Positions 17,576-27,231 of a stretch of 64,000 nt of DNA are shown one piece after another. Origin of the DNA: Anaerolineales bacterium (lineage in GTDB: Bacteria > Chloroflexota > Anaerolineae > Anaerolineales > Villigracilaceae). Below the pieces are notes generated by a model. The model did no database searches, was not told where the DNA came from, and was given only the letters and a program-made list of their open reading frames with translations. Within the stretch, counting starts at the first letter, position 1, and each line of letters begins with the position of its first letter. Where the stretch lies: NCBI GenBank assembly GCA_016932715.1, contig JAFGCG010000111.1, forward strand, positions 1 through 64,000, read 5' to 3'. A program made the translations under genes and the position numbers.

Positions 17576-18613
17576 TTGAACAACAGCGATCTACTGCTTC
17601 AAATGAAAGACTTGAAAACGTACTTCTTCCTGGACGAAGGGACTGTCAAGGCTGTGGATGGAGCCGATCTGGAAATTAAAGCCTGCAGCACATTGGGGGT
17701 GGTGGGAGAAAGCGGCTGCGGCAAAAGTGTCGCCGCTCGCTCGATCATGCGCATCGTGGCAAAAGGCGGCAGGATCGTCAACGGCGAGATTATGTTCCAC
17801 CAGCGCCTGCGCGATCCGGAGACGGGCAGCCGGTCGAGCAACCTGGTGGATGTCCTCGATCTCGCGGCGCTCAACCCACACGGCGAGAAGATACGCTCCA
17901 TCCGCGGCGCTGAAATCTCGATGGTCTTTCAGGAACCCATGACTTCCCTCAGCCCGGTGCATACCATTGGAAATCAGATCGGGGAAGTGGTCTCCCTGCA
18001 CCAGAAGCTCGATTCAAAGCAGGCGCGCGAAAAAGCCATCGATATGCTCGACCGGGTGGGCATGCCTCTGCCCCAGCGGACCATCGACCGTTACCCGCAT
18101 GAACTTTCCGGCGGTATGCGCCAGCGCGCCATGATCGCCATGGCATTGTCCTGCCATCCCAGCCTGCTCATTGCTGACGAGCCCACCACCGCCCTGGACG
18201 TCACCACCGAGGCGCAGATTCTTACACTGATGCGCCAGTTACAGGAAGAGCTCGGGATGTCGATTATGTTCATCACCCACAACCTGGGGGTGATTGCCCA
18301 AATGGCTGATCGGGTGGCTGTGATGTACCTGGGGAAAGTGGTCGAGGACGCCAGCGTGGAGGATCTTTTCTACAAACCGCTGCATCCCTACACCCAGGCA
18401 CTGCTGCAGTCTATCCCGCGGCTGGGGGCAAAGAAGGATCGCAATCAGCGCCTGGCTTCGATCCGCGGCTCGGTGCCCGATCCTTACAACCTTCCCAGGG
18501 GCTGCCCCTTCCACCCGCGCTGCGCCAGGCGCCTTGACATATGCGACAAGGAAGAACCTCCTCTTGTGAAAGTGGATACAGGTCACCAGGTCCGCTGCGT
18601 TCTCTACAAATAA
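17576..18613 (+). CDS. Opp/Dpp-type ABC importer ATPase (OppD/DppD family)
   Basis: 345 residues, starting at TTG 17576, which has an excellent GGAGG five bases upstream; the next ATG (17603) has none. Walker A is GESGCGKSV, followed by the long OppD-type Q-loop region ([17 protein letters not shown]), signature [12 protein letters not shown], Walker [13 protein letters not shown] and switch FITHNLGV. The C-terminal extension carries CPFHPRC...C. It pairs with the ATPase at 11961 and lies 9 nt after the permease stop, clearly in the same operon. Confidence 0.9.
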   Translation: MNNSDLLLQMKDLKTYFFLDEGTVKAVDGADLEIKACSTLGVVGESGCGKSVAARSIMRIVAKGGRIVNGEIMFHQRLRDPETGSRSSNLVDVLDLAALNPHGEKIRSIRGAEISMVFQEPMTSLSPVHTIGNQIGEVVSLHQKLDSKQAREKAIDMLDRVGMPLPQRTIDRYPHELSGGMRQRAMIAMALSCHPSLLIADEPTTALDVTTEAQILTLMRQLQEELGMSIMFITHNLGVIAQMADRVAVMYLGKVVEDASVEDLFYKPLHPYTQALLQSIPRLGAKKDRNQRLASIRGSVPDPYNLPRGCPFHPRCARRLDICDKEEPPLVKVDTGHQVRCVLYK

Positions 18614-18753
18614 TCAGCCTGGGAGAAATCGGCCTGCAGGGTCTCTTAACCAGCCTTCGAAAAGAGCAGTATTACCGGACGGATCGTTTCGGTTTTTAGT
18701 TGCGGGACCTTTTCGAGAGTCCCCGTTTGTGTAACAATCCATGAGGTCATGAT

Positions 18754-21594
18754 ATGTTAACCGGTCCACACACCCCGTTCACCGACGACAGCAGAACGTA
18801 CATCTCCACCGAGAAGAGGGAAGGATGTTTTCCCCTTTCCCTTTCGGGCCGACCCGCGCCTTTGTGTGTCAGCGCAGAGGATTTTCCCGGCGTCATCCGC
18901 CTCGCCCGACTCTTCCAGGCCGACATCGGCCGTGTGACAGAAAATATGCCTGAGTTTCTCACCGACAGACTCCCTCCTGCAAAAGAAGTCGTCCTGATCG
19001 GAACATTAGGTCACAGCCCGATCATCGACCGGTTGGTGCAGGACCAGAAGCTGGATGTAACGGACCTCGCCGGAAAATGGGAGACCTCGCTGATTCAAGT
19101 GGTTGAAAAGCCACTCGCCGGTGTGGACCGTGCACTGATCATCGCCGGCAGTGACAAACGCGGCACTCTGTACGGGATGTTCGATCTTTCTTCCCGTATC
19201 GGCGTGTCGCCCTGGTACTGGTGGGCGGATGTGCCCGTGCAGCAGCAGCGCGATCTTTTTGTTTTGCCGGGACGCCATATCCAGGGCGAGCCGGCTGTAA
19301 AATATCGGGGCATCTTCATCAACGATGAAGCACCCGCGCTCAGCAAATGGGCACAGGAGAAGTTTGGCGGGCTCAATCATCGATTCTACGAGAACGTCTT
19401 CGAACTGATTCTACGGTTGAAAGGCAACTACCTGTGGCCCGCCATGTGGAACAACGCCTTCCATGACGACGATCCCGTCAATCCGCAATTGGCGGATGAA
19501 TACGGAGTCGTGATTGGCACTTCTCATCACGAGCCCATGATGCGAGCCCACGCAGAATGGACCCGCTACGGCACCGGTCCATGGAGCTATCCGGCAAACG
19601 AACAGGTGCTGAGAAAATTCTGGGAGGAAGGCATCCGCGGCATTGGCGCGCGCGAAACCATCGTCACCCTGGGAATGCGGGGGGATGGCGATATGCCCAT
19701 GACCCCCGAAACGGATATCGCCCTGCTGGAAAGGATCATCAGGGATCAGCGGCAGATCATCGCGCAAGTCACGGGGAAAGATCCGGCCGTCACCCCGCAG
19801 CTATGGGCATTGTACAAAGAGGTCCAGGCGTACTACGACCAGGGTATGCAAGTGCCGGAGGATGTGACGTTGTTGTTTTCCGACGATAACTGGGGCAACA
19901 TACGCAGGCTGCCCAAACCCAGCGATCCTCCGCGCCCCGGCGGGTACGGCATCTATTATCATTTTGACTATGTGGGCGATCCCCGTAACTATAAGTGGCT
20001 CAACACCAGCCCGATAGCAAGGACCTGGGAACAGATGCATCTGGCATACCGTCATGGGGTGGATCGCATCTGGATCGTCAACGTGGGCGATATCAAGCCC
20101 ATGGAATTTCCGACACAATTCTTTCTGGATTATGCCTGGGCTCCCCGCACGTGGCCTGCGGAGCGTTTGCCCGAATATACGCGCGGCTGGGCTGAACAGC
20201 AATTTGGCGCCGGGCACGCAGACGCGATCGCGCGCATCCTTTCCCAATACACCCGCTACAATAGCCGCCGCAAGCCTGAGCTGCTCGCCCCTGATAACTA
20301 CAGCCTGGTAAACTACCGCGAAGCCGAAACGATTGTAGCCGACTATAACAAGCTGACCTGTGAAGCCGAGCGCATTTACAACGCCTTGCCCGTTGAATAT
20401 CAGGACGCTTACTATCAATTGGTGCTGCACCCGGTGAGAGCCTGCGCCAATTTGAACGAACTCTATGTCACGGTTGGCAGGAACCATCTCTACACCAGAC
20501 AGGGCAGAGCCGGGACGAATGACCTGGCAGCCAGAGCAAAATATCTGTTCGACAGAGATGCCGAATATTCCCGCTACTATAACAAGACGTTGGCTGGAGG
20601 AAAGTGGAACCACATGATGGACCAGACCCATATTGGGTACACGACCTGGCAGCAGCCAAAAGAAAACGTCATGCCCAAAGTGAAGGAAATCAGCGTACCG
20701 GATAGCGCCGGGATGGGTGTCTCGATCGAAGGCTCGGAAGACTGGTGGCCGCAGTCAAAGAGTGAGCCGGTCCTGCCCGAGTTCGATGTCTACCAGCAGC
20801 AGACGCACACCATCGAGGTGTTCAACCGGGGCAAGACTCCCTTCGAATACCAGGCGGAGGCAGGAGCGCCCTGGCTGCTCGTCAATCCCACACAGGGAAC
20901 GATCGAAAAGGAATGCTGTCTGTCGGTCAGTGTAGATTGGCAGCAGGCACCGCCCGGAACACAGCAGGCGCCGATTACCATAACGGGCCCGCGCGGCAGC
21001 CCGGTGGTCGTTCAGGCAGTCATCCACAATCCTTTATCGCCGAAAAAGGATGAGGTGCGGGGATTTGTCGAGGGAAATGGCTATGTCTCGATGGAAGCCG
21101 AGCATTACAGCCGGGTCGTGGAAACGGCATCGATCCGGTGGCAGTGCATCCCGGAGTTGGGGCGAACGCTCTCCGCCATGACGCCTGTTCCGGTCACCGC
21201 TCAAAATCAGGTGCCCGGCGGAGACAGTCCTCGCTTAGAATATTGCATGCATCTCTTTCGCGGCGGACCGGTCAGGGTCCGGGCGTACCTGTCACCGACC
21301 CTCGACTTCCACAATACACAGGGACTGCGCTATGCCATTTCTTTCGACGATGAACCGCCCCAGACCATTAACATCTGGACCGATACTTCACACCAGGCAT
21401 GGATGCAATCTGTAAGTGATAATATCAAAGTGGCAGTTTCCGAGCACAGGCTCGCCGGACCCGGCGCGCATGTCTTGAAATTCTGGATGGTGGACCCTGG
21501 CGTGGTGCTTGAAAAACTCGTCGTGGACACGGGCGGTTTGAAACCAAGTTATCTGGGTCCGCCCGAAAGTTTTTACCGGGCAGCAGGGCGCTGA
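18754..21594 (+). CDS. GH115 family alpha-glucuronidase (xylan side-chain cleavage)
   Basis: 946 residues, the usual GH115 length. The N-terminal domain (to ~160) precedes a large TIM-barrel with typical stretches: KYRGIFINDEAP, RLKGNYLWPAMWNNAF, TLGMRGDGDMPM, VTLLFSDDNWGNIRRLP, RIWIVNVGDIKPMEFP. The C-terminal third contains an immunoglobulin-like domain and a beta-sandwich (GFVEGNGYVSMEAEHYSR). No signal peptide is visible, so it should act in the cytoplasm on imported aldouronic oligosaccharides, releasing glucuronic or methylglucuronic acid. GAGG stands 7 nt before the ATG. It immediately follows the importer operon, giving that operon its probable cargo. Confidence 0.88.
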   Translation: MLTGPHTPFTDDSRTYISTEKREGCFPLSLSGRPAPLCVSAEDFPGVIRLARLFQADIGRVTENMPEFLTDRLPPAKEVVLIGTLGHSPIIDRLVQDQKLDVTDLAGKWETSLIQVVEKPLAGVDRALIIAGSDKRGTLYGMFDLSSRIGVSPWYWWADVPVQQQRDLFVLPGRHIQGEPAVKYRGIFINDEAPALSKWAQEKFGGLNHRFYENVFELILRLKGNYLWPAMWNNAFHDDDPVNPQLADEYGVVIGTSHHEPMMRAHAEWTRYGTGPWSYPANEQVLRKFWEEGIRGIGARETIVTLGMRGDGDMPMTPETDIALLERIIRDQRQIIAQVTGKDPAVTPQLWALYKEVQAYYDQGMQVPEDVTLLFSDDNWGNIRRLPKPSDPPRPGGYGIYYHFDYVGDPRNYKWLNTSPIARTWEQMHLAYRHGVDRIWIVNVGDIKPMEFPTQFFLDYAWAPRTWPAERLPEYTRGWAEQQFGAGHADAIARILSQYTRYNSRRKPELLAPDNYSLVNYREAETIVADYNKLTCEAERIYNALPVEYQDAYYQLVLHPVRACANLNELYVTVGRNHLYTRQGRAGTNDLAARAKYLFDRDAEYSRYYNKTLAGGKWNHMMDQTHIGYTTWQQPKENVMPKVKEISVPDSAGMGVSIEGSEDWWPQSKSEPVLPEFDVYQQQTHTIEVFNRGKTPFEYQAEAGAPWLLVNPTQGTIEKECCLSVSVDWQQAPPGTQQAPITITGPRGSPVVVQAVIHNPLSPKKDEVRGFVEGNGYVSMEAEHYSRVVETASIRWQCIPELGRTLSAMTPVPVTAQNQVPGGDSPRLEYCMHLFRGGPVRVRAYLSPTLDFHNTQGLRYAISFDDEPPQTINIWTDTSHQAWMQSVSDNIKVAVSEHRLAGPGAHVLKFWMVDPGVVLEKLVVDTGGLKPSYLGPPESFYRAAGR

Positions 21595-21634
21595 CTATCA
21601 ACGATGAACCCGGTAAATCAGGAGGTTGCTCATT

Positions 21635-22090
21635 ATGGTGGCGCGTTGGCTCATGAATTTACGGGTTTTTCTGGTGTGGCTGCTCGGATTTGCGCTTGCG
21701 ATGGTTATCCTGATCCTCTGGCATGAGCTTGTGATGGTATTTGTCATCAACACCCTGCGGCTGGGAGAAAATATCATTCCCTTGATTCACATTCTCTATT
21801 ACCTGCTGGCAGGGCTGTTATGGTTTGTTTTTTTTCTCATCAGCATGGAATATCTCAAGCGGTCTGCTCGGAAGGGCATGCTGCTCAGAGGTTCATTGCT
21901 TGTTATCGGGACACAGCTACTCATCATCGGCTTTGGCCAGGCCGGACTGACACTGTATGGATATTTCCCCGCCGATCAGCTTGGCATCATCCTGATTGCG
22001 GCAGCAGGATTGCTGGGGGCAGGTATGCTATTCTTTGCTCGACACATAGGCAAAGTACAGCATAGAATCTGGCTAAATCAACAGAACTAA
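21635..22090 (+). CDS. four-helix membrane protein of unknown function
   Basis: 151 residues, almost entirely hydrophobic, with helices at about 8-28, 42-62, 80-103 and 112-133. A positively charged loop (EYLKRSARKG) indicates a cytoplasmic side. GGAGG (21621-21625) supports ATG 21635 over TTG 21626. It is wedged between the GH115 gene and the large enzyme gene at 22103 with only short spacers, so it is probably cotranscribed with both. I do not recognise the family. A role in transport or sensing of sugar acids is possible but not shown. Confidence 0.6.
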   Translation: MVARWLMNLRVFLVWLLGFALAMVILILWHELVMVFVINTLRLGENIIPLIHILYYLLAGLLWFVFFLISMEYLKRSARKGMLLRGSLLVIGTQLLIIGFGQAGLTLYGYFPADQLGIILIAAAGLLGAGMLFFARHIGKVQHRIWLNQQN

Positions 22091-22102
22091 GGAAAGAACC
22101 AA

Positions 22103-24634
22103 ATGCAGAATGAGACCCTCGATTATCCCCTGGCAGAAGGATACATCCATCACTGGCTGGTTGCCGGACCACAAGTTACCCCGGTGGAGGAGCTGCATCG
22201 TTTTGGCAGCCCGCCGGACAAGCAGCAAATTGCCAGGCATTATCACCAGCCCGAACCAAGCATCGATGGCATGCCAGTCGAGCACGGAGAATACCAGGTC
22301 GGCGAGATCAGGGATCGGTGGCGGTACGTGCGCACCTCTCACGATCATCTGATCGATCTCTCGGCACTCCATCCTGCCCCCTGCTTTCTACGCGCCTGGG
22401 CATACGCCGAGATCGAATGCCCGACGGAACAGGAGGTAACTTTCGTCCTCACCACCCACGGTCCGGCAGACCTGTGGATCAACGACCGGCACGTGCACCG
22501 CCAGGAGCATTTTCACGATCAGAGGCCGAACCCGGTCCGTTTCCAGGCGCATCTGAAGGAGGGCGTGAACCGATTGATGGTACGCTTCGAAGCAGCAGCA
22601 GTTCGCGAGTGCCCCTACGGCATGGCATTGCAGCTCCCGGGATTTCAAGCCGGGACCCGGGACAAGGTTGTACGCATCCCCACCGGTGTTCCTGATCTGC
22701 GGTATCGGCTGAAGATGGAGACGCTTTTCGAAGACTGTCACATCCGCCAGGATGTCTACGCCCGCAAAGATGAGATCGTGGTCTACCTGCCGGATGGGAA
22801 GATCGCAGACACTCCCTTCAATATCCGCTTGCAAACCCCCGGCGGCTCCATTTATGCCGAGGCGGCGCGTGACGGCCGGCACATGGAGCCGCGGCAGCCG
22901 ATCGGTTTTCCTTTCCAGTCGCCTGAGGGCAGCTACCAGTTGCGCTTCATGCCTCCTCCCCGTTCGTTCTACGAGCGCAATGTTCGCATCACCCGCATCT
23001 GCGATTTCTACGCCTCCACAAACGTCTACTCCACGCAGCCCTATGGGACGTATCCGGAACGGCGCACGGAATGTCTGAAGGATGCCGCTCGGCGAAAGAT
23101 GGACCTTTTCAGCGAGATCGCGAAGATGGAGGGAGGCTGGTGGAAGGATCTGGACGAAGCGATAGTCCTCAAGGCAATCGAAGATGTCAACCGGCGCCAT
23201 GCCGGCTCCGAGAGCCTGCTCTGTGGGTTGCTGGGGATCGTCTATCGCTATTCCGACAGCGAGGGCTTTCCGGCAGCCTTGCGCCAGCCGCTCGAAGAGT
23301 GTCCGCTGGGCTTCCGCTATTGGGACGATGAGCCGGGCAGCGACGCCCTGGATCACCACGGGGAAAGTCACAGCATCCTCTTCCACACCGGCGAGATCCT
23401 GGCGGGGCAGCGTTATCCGGAGCGCGTTTTCACCAATGCGGACAAGTCCGGCCGGTGGCACCTCGAAAAAGGAACTCGGCTGGCACTGGCATGGCTGCAA
23501 AAACGCCTCAGCGACGGCTTCGAAGAATGGGACTCCAACACCTGCTTCGAAGAGGATATCCTGGCGCTCGCCACGCTCACCAGCCTGGCGGAGGATCCCC
23601 AGGTCTTCGAACTGGCTGCGCTCGTGCTGGACAAAATGTTCTTCACGGTGGCAGTCAACTCATTTAGGGGAGTATTTGGCTCCACACACGGGCGCACATA
23701 CTCCCCGCACATCAAGACAGGCTACCGCGAGCCCACTTCCGGTATCACGCGTTTGCTCTGGGGCATGGGCATCTTCAACGAGCACATCCGCGGAGCGGTC
23801 AGCCTGGCGTGTTCGTCCTACGAACTGCCGCCCGTCATCGCCGCCATTGCCGCCGACCAGCCCGACGAACTGTGGAGCAAGGAACAGCACAACGGCGTGA
23901 ACAAGGTAACCTACAGGACCCCCGACGGCATGCTTTCTTCAGCCCAGGACTGGCGCCCGGGCGCCTCGGGACACCAGGAGCATATCTGGCAGGCGACGCT
24001 CAGCCCCGCCGTGACGGTTTTTACCTCCCACCCAGCCTGCGCCTCCGAGAGCGACTCGCGCCGCCCGAACTACTGGCACGGCAATGCCAGCCTGCCGCGC
24101 GCGGCGCAATGGAAAGACACGCTGATCGCCATCTATGACTTCCCGGCTGATGACTGGATGGGCTTTACACATGCCTACTTCCCCGTGCACGGCATGGATG
24201 AATATGAAATCCGGGATGGCTGGGCATTCGGCAAAGCGGGGGACGGCTACATTGCCCTGGCAGCCGCCCGCGGACTGGATTTCCAAACGCGCGGTGACAA
24301 CGCTTACCGCGAACTGCGCTCGAACGGCACGCCCAATATCTGGCTGTGCCAGATGGGGCGCCTCGTCCTGGATGGGGGCTTCAAGGAATTTATCGAAAAA
24401 GTACTGGCGCTGCCGGTGAAATTCGCTGAGAAACAAGTCGAGCTGACTACCCTGCGCGGCGACCGGCTCCGCCTTGGCTGGGAGGGACCTCTGCTCCTGA
24501 ACGGCGAGCCGCTCTCCCTGAGTGAGTTCGAACACTACGAGAACCCCTACTGCACCTGCGAGCTGGGCGCGCCGCTCATGGAGATCCAGCGTGGAGGGGA
24601 TGTCCTGCGCCTCCACTTCGAAGAAGAAGGATAA
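22103..24634 (+). CDS. unrecognised probable carbohydrate-active enzyme (jelly-roll plus toroid-like domain)
   Basis: 843 residues, no signal peptide. Residues ~10-175 look like a galactose-binding-type beta-sandwich (YIHHWLVAGP..., AYAEIECPTEQEVTFVLTTH..., DLWINDRHVHRQEHF). Residues ~320-560 are helical and rich in His, Trp and Glu (LDHHGESHSILFHTGEILAG, FEEWDSNTCFEEDILALATL), as in (alpha/alpha)-toroid polysaccharide lyases and hydrolases. The remainder is beta-rich (VTYRTPDGMLSSAQDWRPG, HGNASLPRAAQWKDTLIAIY), resembling the sheet domain of heparinase II/III-type lyases. I cannot name a family. Its position between GH115 and a sugar kinase strongly suggests action on the same imported hemicellulose or uronate oligosaccharide. 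Confidence 0.55.
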   Translation: MQNETLDYPLAEGYIHHWLVAGPQVTPVEELHRFGSPPDKQQIARHYHQPEPSIDGMPVEHGEYQVGEIRDRWRYVRTSHDHLIDLSALHPAPCFLRAWAYAEIECPTEQEVTFVLTTHGPADLWINDRHVHRQEHFHDQRPNPVRFQAHLKEGVNRLMVRFEAAAVRECPYGMALQLPGFQAGTRDKVVRIPTGVPDLRYRLKMETLFEDCHIRQDVYARKDEIVVYLPDGKIADTPFNIRLQTPGGSIYAEAARDGRHMEPRQPIGFPFQSPEGSYQLRFMPPPRSFYERNVRITRICDFYASTNVYSTQPYGTYPERRTECLKDAARRKMDLFSEIAKMEGGWWKDLDEAIVLKAIEDVNRRHAGSESLLCGLLGIVYRYSDSEGFPAALRQPLEECPLGFRYWDDEPGSDALDHHGESHSILFHTGEILAGQRYPERVFTNADKSGRWHLEKGTRLALAWLQKRLSDGFEEWDSNTCFEEDILALATLTSLAEDPQVFELAALVLDKMFFTVAVNSFRGVFGSTHGRTYSPHIKTGYREPTSGITRLLWGMGIFNEHIRGAVSLACSSYELPPVIAAIAADQPDELWSKEQHNGVNKVTYRTPDGMLSSAQDWRPGASGHQEHIWQATLSPAVTVFTSHPACASESDSRRPNYWHGNASLPRAAQWKDTLIAIYDFPADDWMGFTHAYFPVHGMDEYEIRDGWAFGKAGDGYIALAAARGLDFQTRGDNAYRELRSNGTPNIWLCQMGRLVLDGGFKEFIEKVLALPVKFAEKQVELTTLRGDRLRLGWEGPLLLNGEPLSLSEFEHYENPYCTCELGAPLMEIQRGGDVLRLHFEEEG

Positions 24635-24770
24635 TAGACTTCTTCGGAAATATTTTTTTTAGCCACGAATTTCGCGAATTGACGCGAATTCTCCTAGACT
24701 TTTCGCGCGAAGCGATTCGCGTAATTCACGGCAAGAGAGATGCCAATGTGCTTATTCCGGATAAAGTCTA
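24635..24770. repeat. MITE-like palindrome abutting a stop codon
   Basis: TAGACTTCTTCGGAAATA begins directly after the TAA at 24632-24634, and TATTCCGGATAAAGTCTA ends the element (24753-24770); the arms match imperfectly as inverted repeats. The interior carries CGCGAATTGACGCGAATT and a related inverted stretch near 24713-24728. The core TTCGCGAATTGRCGC is shared with the MITE at 7501-7631. No clear target duplication. This fills the gap before the kinase gene. Confidence 0.6.
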
Positions 24771-24774
24771 ATCC

Positions 24775-26298
24775 ATGAAAGATCTTTCTCCACTCGTCAT
24801 AGGTCTGGATTCCAGCACGTCAGCCTGCAAAGCGATCGTATGGGATTGTCGCGGGAATGAAGTAGCCAGGGGGTATAACTCGTTGTCGCTGATCACGCCT
24901 CAACCGACCTGGCACGAGCAGTCCGCCGAATCCTGGTGGACGTCGATGGTCGCGGCGATCCGCCGGGCTGTGAGTCAGGTGGAGAGCAAACGCCTGAAAG
25001 CCCTGTGCATCGCGCACCAGCGCGAGACATTCGTCCCGGTGGATGAGCGGGACCAGCCGCTGGCGAACGGTATCCTCTGGATGGATGAACGGGCGCGTGA
25101 ACTCCTTCCGGATTTGGAGCGATCCTTCGGGCAGGAGAAATTCCACCGACAGACCGGCAAGCGGCTCTCGGTCAATCTGACCATCGCGAAGATCGCCTGG
25201 CTGAGGGAACACCGGCCGGAGGTCTTTGCCCGAACCGGCAAGTATCTGGACGTGCATGCTTTCCTGGTCCGCCGGCTGACAGGGTCTTACGCCACTGGTT
25301 GGGGGTGCGCCGACCCGACGGGGCTGTTCGACATCCAGAACAATTGCTGGGCTCAAACGTTCCTGAATCAGGTCGGCATCCGGCTCGACCAGCTTCCCGA
25401 ACTGTATCCGCCGGGGACGATCATCGGGACCGTCCTCCCGTCAGCGGCGGAAGCCTGTGGGCTGCCCGCGGGCTTGCCGGTGGCGGCGGGGATCGGCGAC
25501 GGGCAGTCGAGCGGACTGGGGGTGAACATCACCTCGCCGGGCGATGCCTATCTATCTTTGGGGACGTCGGTCATTTCGGGAACGTACAGCGACCGCTACG
25601 TTTTCAACTCTGCCTCCCGGACCATGACCGGCGGGGTCCCGGGGACGTATCTGCTGGAAACCGTACAACTGGGAGGCGCGTATACCATCGCCTGGTTCAT
25701 GGAAAAGATCGCCGCGCAGCCCGGGCAGGAGGCGGCAGGGCTCCAGGAGTTCTACGAGCAGGCTGCCAGTGCGGTGCCGCCCGGCAGTGATGGGCTGGTG
25801 CTGGTCCCGTACTGGAACAGCGTCCTCGGTCCGTATTGGGACGCGGCCGCCAGCGGGATCATCGTGGGCTGGCGCGGCGTTCATCAACTGCCGCACCTCT
25901 ACCGGGCGATTTTGGAGGGAGTGGCTTTCGAACAGCGCCTGGGCACAATGGGGGTGGAAAAAGCAACCGATCAGGCTGTGGACCGCTACATTGCTATGGG
26001 CGGCGGGGCGCAAAGCAATCTCTGGCTCCAGATCATCGCGGATATTACGGATAAGCCGGTCCTGCGCGCCGCCGCGGCGGAGGCTGCCGCGCTGGGGGCC
26101 GGCATCCTGGCGGCGACGGCTGCCGGATGCTATACGGATGCCCGCCAGGCTGCCCGGGAAATGACCCGCATCCTCCCCGGATCATTCGAACCTGATCCCG
26201 CGCGCCGCGATTTTTACAACCGCTTGTTCGAAGAGGTGTACCTGCCTCTCTTTCCCGCTCTGCAGCCCTATCTCGACCGCCTGGCTTCCATGCAATAA
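24775..26298 (+). CDS. xylB: FGGY-family sugar kinase, xylulokinase-like
   Basis: 507 residues, the size of XylB. The first actin-like domain starts with the phosphate loop GLDSSTSACKAIVWD; catalytic region IGDGQSSGLGVNI contains the Asp base; the adenosine motif and FGGY signature appear at AMGGGAQSNLWLQIIADI. It would phosphorylate a ketopentose, most likely D-xylulose, which fits a xylan-derived supply, although FGGY kinases differ in specificity and no xylose isomerase is seen here. It lies downstream of the GH115 and unknown-enzyme genes. A 136-nt palindromic element separates it from them, so it may have its own promoter. Confidence 0.8.
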   Translation: MKDLSPLVIGLDSSTSACKAIVWDCRGNEVARGYNSLSLITPQPTWHEQSAESWWTSMVAAIRRAVSQVESKRLKALCIAHQRETFVPVDERDQPLANGILWMDERARELLPDLERSFGQEKFHRQTGKRLSVNLTIAKIAWLREHRPEVFARTGKYLDVHAFLVRRLTGSYATGWGCADPTGLFDIQNNCWAQTFLNQVGIRLDQLPELYPPGTIIGTVLPSAAEACGLPAGLPVAAGIGDGQSSGLGVNITSPGDAYLSLGTSVISGTYSDRYVFNSASRTMTGGVPGTYLLETVQLGGAYTIAWFMEKIAAQPGQEAAGLQEFYEQAASAVPPGSDGLVLVPYWNSVLGPYWDAAASGIIVGWRGVHQLPHLYRAILEGVAFEQRLGTMGVEKATDQAVDRYIAMGGGAQSNLWLQIIADITDKPVLRAAAAEAAALGAGILAATAAGCYTDARQAAREMTRILPGSFEPDPARRDFYNRLFEEVYLPLFPALQPYLDRLASMQ

Positions 26299-26424
26299 CA
26301 CCTCACCAGAACAAAAAAAGGTGAAATAAGGCAGAACACTATGGTCGACACAGATGACCTTCTCTTCGAAGTAATGACCCCACTGGGTTTTCGCGACCAA
26401 AGCGATCAAGGAAGGAGTACTGGT

Positions 26425-26637
26425 ATGGCACAGGTAAAAGTCTATTATGACCGCGAAGGAAATACCCTGACGGTTTGGTTCGGCGACCCCGCTAATGAAT
26501 ATATCGCGGAGGAGACCGGGGAAGAGATTGTCCTGATGAAAGACCGTGAGGGCAAAGTGATCGGCTTCGAGAAGTTGAATTTCGCCGCGCAAGCGACCGA
26601 TGCGGTGCGGGTCGCATTCGAGACCGTTGCAGCATAG
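26425..26637 (+). CDS. DUF2283 small protein
   Basis: 70 residues matching the DUF2283 pattern (VKVYYDREGNTLTVWFG, GEEIVLMKDREGKVIGFEKLNF). The start at ATG 26425 fits AAGGAG (26412-26417); an upstream extension from 26341 shows no homology and no ribosome site. DUF2283 proteins are often found beside DUF4258 toxins and are thought to be antitoxins, but no partner is adjacent here. A perfect terminator follows 22 nt after the stop, so it is a monocistronic unit. Confidence 0.75.
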   Translation: MAQVKVYYDREGNTLTVWFGDPANEYIAEETGEEIVLMKDREGKVIGFEKLNFAAQATDAVRVAFETVAA

Positions 26638-26659
26638 CGAAAATGAATACATCAATCAA

Positions 26660-26690
26660 GAAGCCGGAGTTTTTTACTCCGGCTTCTTTT
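26660..26690 (+). terminator. intrinsic terminator after DUF2283
   Basis: GAAGCCGGAGT (26660-26670), loop TTTTT, ACTCCGGCTTC (26676-26686), tail TTTTG. Perfect 11-bp stem. Confidence 0.9.
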
Positions 26691-26821
26691 GTATTCCAGA
26701 CATCCGGTCCATGTTTGGCACACATCATGCCCCACAGGGGTGCTCCCGGAAGAGCACCAGGACAATGTGCGCGAAGACCATACGCATGCGCCAGCAAAGA
26801 GTCGCGACACCCATTTTCGGT

Positions 26822-26827
26822 TATACT
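26822..26827 (+). promoter_or_regulatory. -10 element for a leaderless HEPN transcript
   Basis: TATACT ends 6 nt before ATG 26834, which places the transcription start on the start codon. No Shine-Dalgarno and no convincing -35 are seen. Confidence 0.5.
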
Positions 26828-26833
26828 TTCTTC

Positions 26834-27231
26834 ATGCCTGACTCCAAAGATCACCTTCGGCTTTATATCGAAAACGCTCGTGAGGTTCTCGACGCAGCCA
26901 TATTGAATCTGGCACATGATTATTATGGCTCCGCCTGCAACCGGGCATATTACGCAATCTTCTATGCAGCAGCGCTCTTCTGTTCGCAAAAGGCATGGCA
27001 TTTGGAAAGCACAGCGCCGTTATTTCAGCGTTTCGCCAGCACTTCATCAAGACGGGTGAGTTGGGCGCAAAGTGGAGCGAGGCTTATCAGCGCATCATGT
27101 CGCACCGCCAAATTAGCGACTATGATATCAATCTTCGAATTGAGAAGGAACAGGCCGCGGGCGACGTGCGGGATGCACAGGCATTCGTTGAGGAAGTGGA
27201 ACAATGGTTACGGAAACAAAATCTGCTCTAA
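26834..27231 (+). pseudogene. HEPN-domain protein interrupted by a -1 frameshift
   Basis: The first part reads MPDSKDHLRLYIENAREVLD...RAYYAIFYAAALFCSQ, a typical HEPN start. The continuation AFGKHSAVISAFRQHFIKTG...ISDYDINLRIEKEQAAGDV...FVEEVEQWLRKQ is in another frame. One additional A in the AAAA run at 26988-26991 would join them as FCSQKGMAFGKHS, giving a normal ~133-residue HEPN. It may be a real mutation, a sequencing slip in a homopolymer, or slippage during expression. HEPN proteins pair with MNT nucleotidyltransferases as toxin-antitoxin modules, and the MNT gene overlaps its end by 28 nt. Confidence 0.75.
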
